DNA of 64,000 bases from Taenia hydatigena (lineage: Eukaryota; Platyhelminthes; Cestoda; Cyclophyllidea; Taeniidae), in contig JADWOT020000010.1 of assembly GCA_036345935.2 (NCBI GenBank), positions 830,633 to 894,632 on the forward strand, read 5' to 3'. The notes under the pieces are model-generated. The model was not told the DNA's origin and ran no database searches. It worked only from the letters and a program-made list of their open reading frames with translations. Shown here in pieces: positions 59,250 through 64,000 of the stretch. The stretch's first letter is position 1, and each line of letters starts with the position of its first letter. A program made the translations under genes and the position numbers.

Positions 59250-60365
59250 TTCACCATTCAGAGTTGGTAACCGTGCGTAGAAGCGTGCAGTTAGAGAACG
59301 GCATTTAAAGGCGATTTCACGATCCTGATCGAATCACATTGTTCGAGAACCAAACATTGCTTATACGGCGTTGCCCAAGTTTGTGCACAATCATTGGGTT
59401 GACTTATTTACTCACGGGTCCAGTTGGCCTCCCACACCGCTTCATTTACCCATACCCAGCACGCAAGTGCCACGATTTGCAGCATTAAAATCAACTGTTT
59501 CCCTGGCATGGCTAGGGACTCGAAAGTGCACAAGGAATCATACCTCAATGTGCGCATAGTGTGCAAACTAGTGAGTCGGTAGTCTGCTGTGCTCTCTATG
59601 CATAGTTGACTGCAAAAGCGCCCAGCATTAACAAACGTCTATGGCTCGTATCAGTGTGCGACGATTAGGCCATATGCAAGGAGGCGTCAGACTGGTAAAG
59701 AGATCGCACAAATAACGTAGCATCTTCGCACCTGACAGTTGCATGTAGTAGCGTTTCATGAACACACTCCATCAACTGCACTAATTTTGTTCTTGACCTG
59801 AAGACAGTGTACAGTTCGTGCTCCAATTTCATCAAGGCCTCATCTTATTATGCCACTGCACTTATGCATTTCCACTCATCAGTCGAAGTCATCACTGATT
59901 AAAAAAGTCCACACACAGAGCATTGTTTCAAGTAGAAGCGTGAGTTCTTCATGAAACAGCAGGCTACATAAGTTCTATTAGAAGCAATATCGTACATGCT
60001 CACGGGCGGAGAAGTAAGCAACGCTGTAATTTGTACGGAATGAGGGTGGCTGTTTTCAGTCTCAAGACTGAAAAAGATGGTTAGACTCGGTCATTTTGTT
60101 TGACTTTTGCGCAGGATTCTTGCCATTTTTATTGAAAATTCTAGCAGCTATCAATTTAGACCAAGAGTAAAGACAAAGAAATGAGCACCCAAGAAGACCG
60201 TTTAATCTACAATGAAAGGCTTAACTAGCAAACGTGACTCTAAGAAGGTGCAGCAAAGTACAATTTGCTAATTCTTGAGTGCAATTAGTTTGCTTACAAT
60301 TCCGCTTTTAAATAGGTAGTAGATAAGACAAATGTCGTTGACAAAAGTTGGGATTCTGATCAACC
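59250..60365. other. No supported gene
   Basis: A 62-codon frame at 59371-59559 is of chance length. Weak similarity between 59910-60030 and 6280-6430 may be another old repeat. Confidence 0.35.
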
Positions 60366-60371
60366 GAGAGG

Positions 60372-60533
60372 ATGGAAGGGCATAAACAGGAGTGGGAAAT
60401 GCTTCTACAATACCAAACAGATACAGATCATCCTACCAACGTTACACCAGTCATACTATGTCATAAAGCAATTGTACTGATTCCGGAAGCATTGGCTGAA
60501 CTAGAACTGCTGTTGATAACTTTGTCCAAGTGA
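60372..60533 (+). CDS. Candidate small ORF, 53 residues
   Basis: ATG in a good context opens a frame reading MEGHKQEWEMLLQYQTDTDH, then IVLIPEALAELELLLITLSK, and stops at TGA. The codon pattern is natural and the end is amphipathic helical. It may be a first exon or a small protein. Repeat D-like sequence begins just downstream at about 60545. Confidence 0.3.
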   Translation: MEGHKQEWEMLLQYQTDTDHPTNVTPVILCHKAIVLIPEALAELELLLITLSK

Positions 60534-60741
60534 CAGATTATATGGCCCTGACCACAAGGCAGATAAAAACAGTGCCCTGAGAGAAGAAACTCCTTTTATC
60601 TTGGTGTCACAGCTAATTGTACTGTAGACTCTTGCGTACCCCTCCAAATTACATTTGACGGACCCACTCAAATCTCTCTGAGCTTTGTGATGTAACTATT
60701 GCTCTCTTAGATGTGCCATATTCAGCAAATAATTGGTACAG

Positions 60742-60920
60742 TTGTCAGGAGCGAGCCATCCACGAAACCGGGTTTCTCCGCATGGCGCATAATAGGGTCA
60801 TTCAACTATCCCCTTCTGCCTCATATCACATACACTTGCATTCTCAAAGGCTTGTTTGGGCGACAAGGTCCTCACTACGGCTTGAAGCTCAGTTATCGTA
60901 TTGGAACCGTTCCTTGTTAA
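60742..60920 (+). CDS. Candidate exon, frame uncertain
   Basis: Two frames are open for over 55 codons after a TTGGTACAG acceptor-like site. One reads KPGFSAWRIIGSFNYPLLPH and stops at 60920. The other reads CQERAIHETGFLRMAHNRVI and continues further. The first has better third positions. No family is recognised. Confidence 0.28.
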
Positions 60921-61189
60921 CTGGAAAATCTCACGTGTGTAGAGAATGCAATCCGTTGCAGCATTAGTTGGTATTTTTTAACCCGTATTTACTTCAAATA
61001 AATCGAATCCTGGAAAAGAATCAGGCTTCTTCGAGAACATCGTACCATCGTACGACGTGCATAATTAACTGCGTTCAGAAATTCATTGGTGCTCACATGC
61101 GATGGGAGCATGGGCATCTGAGGGTTCCCTCGGTTCGCCAGGATGAACATAAATAGAAAACAGGTGTCGATTCTAAATGGTCAATAAGG

Positions 61190-61310
61190 AGCTCTTATTG
61201 ACAGTACTTGAAGATCAAACTGCATTTGGTAACGGGCTGCTCAAGAGCTTTGCGAGTGTCTGTGGAGCACGGAGTTCGCGAACCTAAATGCAGTGTTGTG
61301 CAGACCTGTT
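61190..61310 (+). repeat. Repeat family B fragment
   Basis: Shares a GATCAAACTGCATTTG block and a GTGCACGGA-like block with 57630-57720. Confidence 0.5.
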
Positions 61311-61920
61311 TATCAATCTACATCCACTCATTGATGTATAAATTCGACCTCTGCATATAGAGAAACCACTACCGGCTTCGAATTGCCATGCAAATATCGG
61401 CAATATAACAGCGTTGAGGTGAATGCACAACGAATTAATTCTTAATAAGGATGCGTGATCATTTTTACGCGGTTTCACCGTAAAAAGCCACTCATTAATC
61501 AACTGATGATGTGGTCTTTTGAAGCTTAATGACTAACACTTTGATGTCTCATGCCTACGGATTTGCATTCAGTAGAATCCATCTAGAATTTATTGTGTAC
61601 TTCAACTAAAAAGTAGCATTTGTAAAAAAGCCAGAGATGTTCGCCTCACTTTCAAGTCCATATCATATTTTCTGACCGACACTTTTGAACTCTCCCTGCT
61701 TAGGTGAAGTTTGAATGGATGAGAAAATACAAATCGTCTTCGCCATTTAGAAACGAGAGTAAATTACTACCCAGGGTATCATTTAACTTCAGTTTGCACT
61801 GACCACGTTTTCATTTGCAGATGATAAATCACACCTTCAAGTAAATGGAACAGTTGGCATCCCCTTAGTCGCCTTCCAAAGCAACAAGCCAGGGCGATAG
61901 TAGCAACTTTTCGTCAGATC

Positions 61921-62190
61921 CTAAATGAACTTGCCTAGCATCTGCAAATACCAGAGTGTGTTGTTGTGGAGAACATCTACCCAGATTTTATATCCGGAGT
62001 AAAGCCTATTCCCGAGGTACATTTGCATATGTAAGCTGTGTTCCAATAAAATCGTTTTTCTGCTGCTATTAACAACTTGAAATTCGGTCAACATAAACAA
62101 AGGCACTTCTTCCTCCCTCGAGTGTTGCCCTATCTGATTTTGATTCCTGAATCTATTGAGGTACGAAAACGAGGCACTTAACACTGGCAT
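61921..62190 (-). CDS. Candidate ORF, 89 residues
   Basis: The minus strand opens with ATG and reads REEEVPLFMLTEFQVVNSSR, then YSGYKIWVDVLHNNTLWYLQ, and stops at TAG. The codon pattern and residue mix look natural for a soluble protein. No splice partner or family was found. It may be a single-exon gene or a last exon. Confidence 0.3.
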   Translation of the reverse strand: MPVLSASFSYLNRFRNQNQIGQHSREEEVPLFMLTEFQVVNSSRKTILLEHSLHMQMYLGNRLYSGYKIWVDVLHNNTLWYLQMLGKFI

Positions 62191-62647
62191 TTGACCTACC
62201 CATGAAGTTGTTTAGAGGTGATTATATGAATGCTTGTGTGCTTCTGCATCGTTTACAGGCTTAGCGTCGGAATCTGAGGATTTTAGGCCATTAGCAACGT
62301 CAAAAATAATTCAGATCGACCTAACGCGTACAATGGAACCATTGCTGCGAGGCAGCTATTCCTTCCCATCGCTTGCGGGTTAAGAAATCATTGAGAATTT
62401 AAGGACAGTTAAGTAGCAATGCGGATATCAAGAAGGCATTTTGCTCTCTTTATCTAAGAACCCTTGGGTTATATATCTTGTAAATTGACACAAAAGTGAT
62501 GGCCAATGAGCATTTGATCAGCATTCTCCACCCACTTGTTTAATTCACCGAGCCAGCAGATTACCTAGGTATATGCTTCCTATTAGAATGGCTTGTCACC
62601 ATGAAAACGCTCACATTTGTTAAGAAACTATCTTTTGTTCTTGGTCT

Positions 62648-63744
62648 ATGGCCGCATTTGCTGCAACTATTGGTCACTGTACCCAGCGTAGCCAGGGCAA
62701 TGGAAATGATTCGAAAGAATTTGTGGACCTCCTTCAGGGCTTCCTACACTCCATGGAGAGTGAAGGCTGTAATATCACTATTTCATTCAAGTGCGTAGTG
62801 CTTTTATCGTAAGCTGTCACCTCAAAATGTTTGCATTAACGACGATTTTTTATAACAATGCGCAAGTAAGCAAAATGCAAAAAATAATTTCAATAAGCTG
62901 CTAGGGCAGTGCAGCACAAAATGCGTTTAAATAACTTGCTCTTGCACCTATTTGTCTACTCCCTGTTAGGTACGCTGAACTACGAGGAGAGTCTGCTTTG
63001 GTCGCCTCACATAAGGCATTCTGGATGTCAATCAAATTACTGGCACTATATATGGAATCGAATGGTTCCACCCATTTGCGGTGCATCTGGTTACATTAAT
63101 TTTTGCGATTGATGGGATTTTCTATGCGCATGGAGTAATAGCTTGCTTAGCCTACTACAATCAGTGAAATTTATTTGATTTTTATGTAATGCCACCAAAA
63201 AATTCTATTAGCTAAAGGCCTGATCTGATGCGAATGTCGGTTAATGATAGAATATCAGTTTCAAAAAAAAATCCAGGTGTCACGCATAAAATGGCTTAAT
63301 AAATCCGACACAGCCAGTAGCAAACACCAACAGGTGACTTGAAGACAAGTTCGACGTGTTATTCTGGTGCTACGTATGTATTTAACACTTAGAGATGAAA
63401 CGCAAATCAGATCGTAAAGCGCCAGAAAAAGTAATGATTGCAAGTGTTAAGGGAAATAAGTGCCTTCATTTGCATCTGGACAGTGAATGAATGAAAAAAA
63501 ATTCAAGGAGTTCTGAGAATCAAAGCCTTTGCATTCACATAAGCCTAAGGAGACGCAAGGATGCTTTACCTAAGAAAAGCGCAACAAATATTACTAATAC
63601 ATTGTCTTTTGATCTAATTTTCATGACTTGGGCGTGGCATCATTCAACACGGAACAGGATCGTTCAACTGAACGAGATGTTATTGAGAGGCTGCACCTTC
63701 GTTCCCTATGGGCGTCATTTGATCCCAATAGATTTGATCCCTAA
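62648..63744 (+). CDS. Candidate four-exon gene with a 22-base microexon
   Basis: Exons 62648-62790, 62970-63080, 63142-63163 and 63658-63744 join in phase to give 120 residues from ATG to TAA. Parts read GNGNDSKEFVDLLQGFLHSM, YAELRGESALVASHKAFWMS and DRSTERDVIERLHLRSLWAS. Introns are 179, 61 and 494 bases and all are GT-AG. The start ATG is followed by GCC but has a weak base at minus 3, and the frame is open upstream, so more exons may precede it. The consistent phases support the model, but the microexon is short enough to be chance. I do not recognise the protein. Confidence 0.42.
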
Positions 63745-64000
63745 AATAAGACAATGATTATAATGCTTTATCCTTCACAGCGAGTTAATGATGAGCTGAC
63801 AGCGAAATCAAAGGGATGAATTTATTTTGGTGTTACCCATAATAAAATAAAAGGCCAAACTTGTCACAACTTGCCATCTGGAATGGTGAGCTTGATTAGA
63901 TACGACAAGCGGAGTGAAACACCGTTACTTAATGAGCTACATTTCTTTAAGTTTATCTATCGAATTCGTCAAGCCATAATATTTCCTGTCTGAATACTCA

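Noticed and set aside
1..64000. Search for CRISPR arrays, bacterial operons, rRNA genes, integrated virus genes and full-length transposase or reverse transcriptase
   Set aside because: No regularly spaced direct repeats with unique spacers, no ribosome-binding-site-led gene strings, no rRNA blocks, and no recognisable viral or transposon enzyme motifs were seen in any frame.

Overview
This window looks like intron-containing nuclear DNA of an animal, most plausibly a flatworm and within flatworms a tapeworm. It is AT-rich, has no long bacterial-style ORFs or operons, and is full of old, diverged repeats. The only confidently recognisable gene pieces are exons with GT-AG splice sites. Several inferred introns are 54, 77, 79, 83 and 87 bases, which suits the short introns reported for cestodes. 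The lineage is an inference; no marker gene fixes it. || Two gene pieces are recognised by family. A minus-strand exon at 53.2-53.4 kb encodes the C-terminal half of a SIRT5-like (class III) sirtuin. A plus-strand gene at 10.6-11.7 kb has C2H2 zinc fingers and carries an in-frame TGA exactly where one zinc-binding cysteine is expected. Other coding calls rest on open reading frames whose ends meet splice signals in compatible phase. The best are the plus-strand gene at 50.0-51.1 kb (GC-rich last exon), the minus-strand gene at 47.9-49.3 kb that faces away from it, the plus-strand gene at 62.6-63.7 kb with a 22-base microexon, and a run of plus-strand exons at 34.6-36.6 kb that includes a possible WD-repeat C-terminus. 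I do not recognise these products. One equally neat two-exon model at 55.1-55.6 kb proved to lie in a repeat and was rejected, so the weaker exon calls should be read as candidates. || Layout: 0-2.6 kb mostly unassigned, with an inverted repeat fragment; 2.6-6.0 kb repeat family B; 6.4-6.7 kb a minus-strand exon; 6.7-10.4 kb unassigned, with an alternating purine-pyrimidine tract and a small repeat D; 10.6-11.7 kb the zinc-finger gene; 12.6-13.5 kb weak ORFs; 14.2-15.5 kb repeat A copy 1; 15.5-21.1 kb scattered candidate exons and one arm of inverted repeat C; 21.7-25.4 kb family B with a pair of related small ORFs; 25.9-27.4 kb repeat A copy 2; 28.1-29.3 kb a degenerate tandem array; 30.9-41.4 kb the densest candidate exons on both strands; 41.9-45.2 kb family B; 47.5-53.6 kb the best gene cluster; 55.1-56.3 kb an inverted copy of A; 57-61 kb fragments of B and single candidate exons; 62.6-63.7 kb a four-exon model. 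|| There is no CRISPR array, prokaryotic system, integrated virus or rRNA cluster. I found no convincing previously undescribed system. The most useful leads are the TGA at a zinc ligand, the frame-conserved ORF pair inside family B, and the unrecognised gene pair around 49-51 kb.
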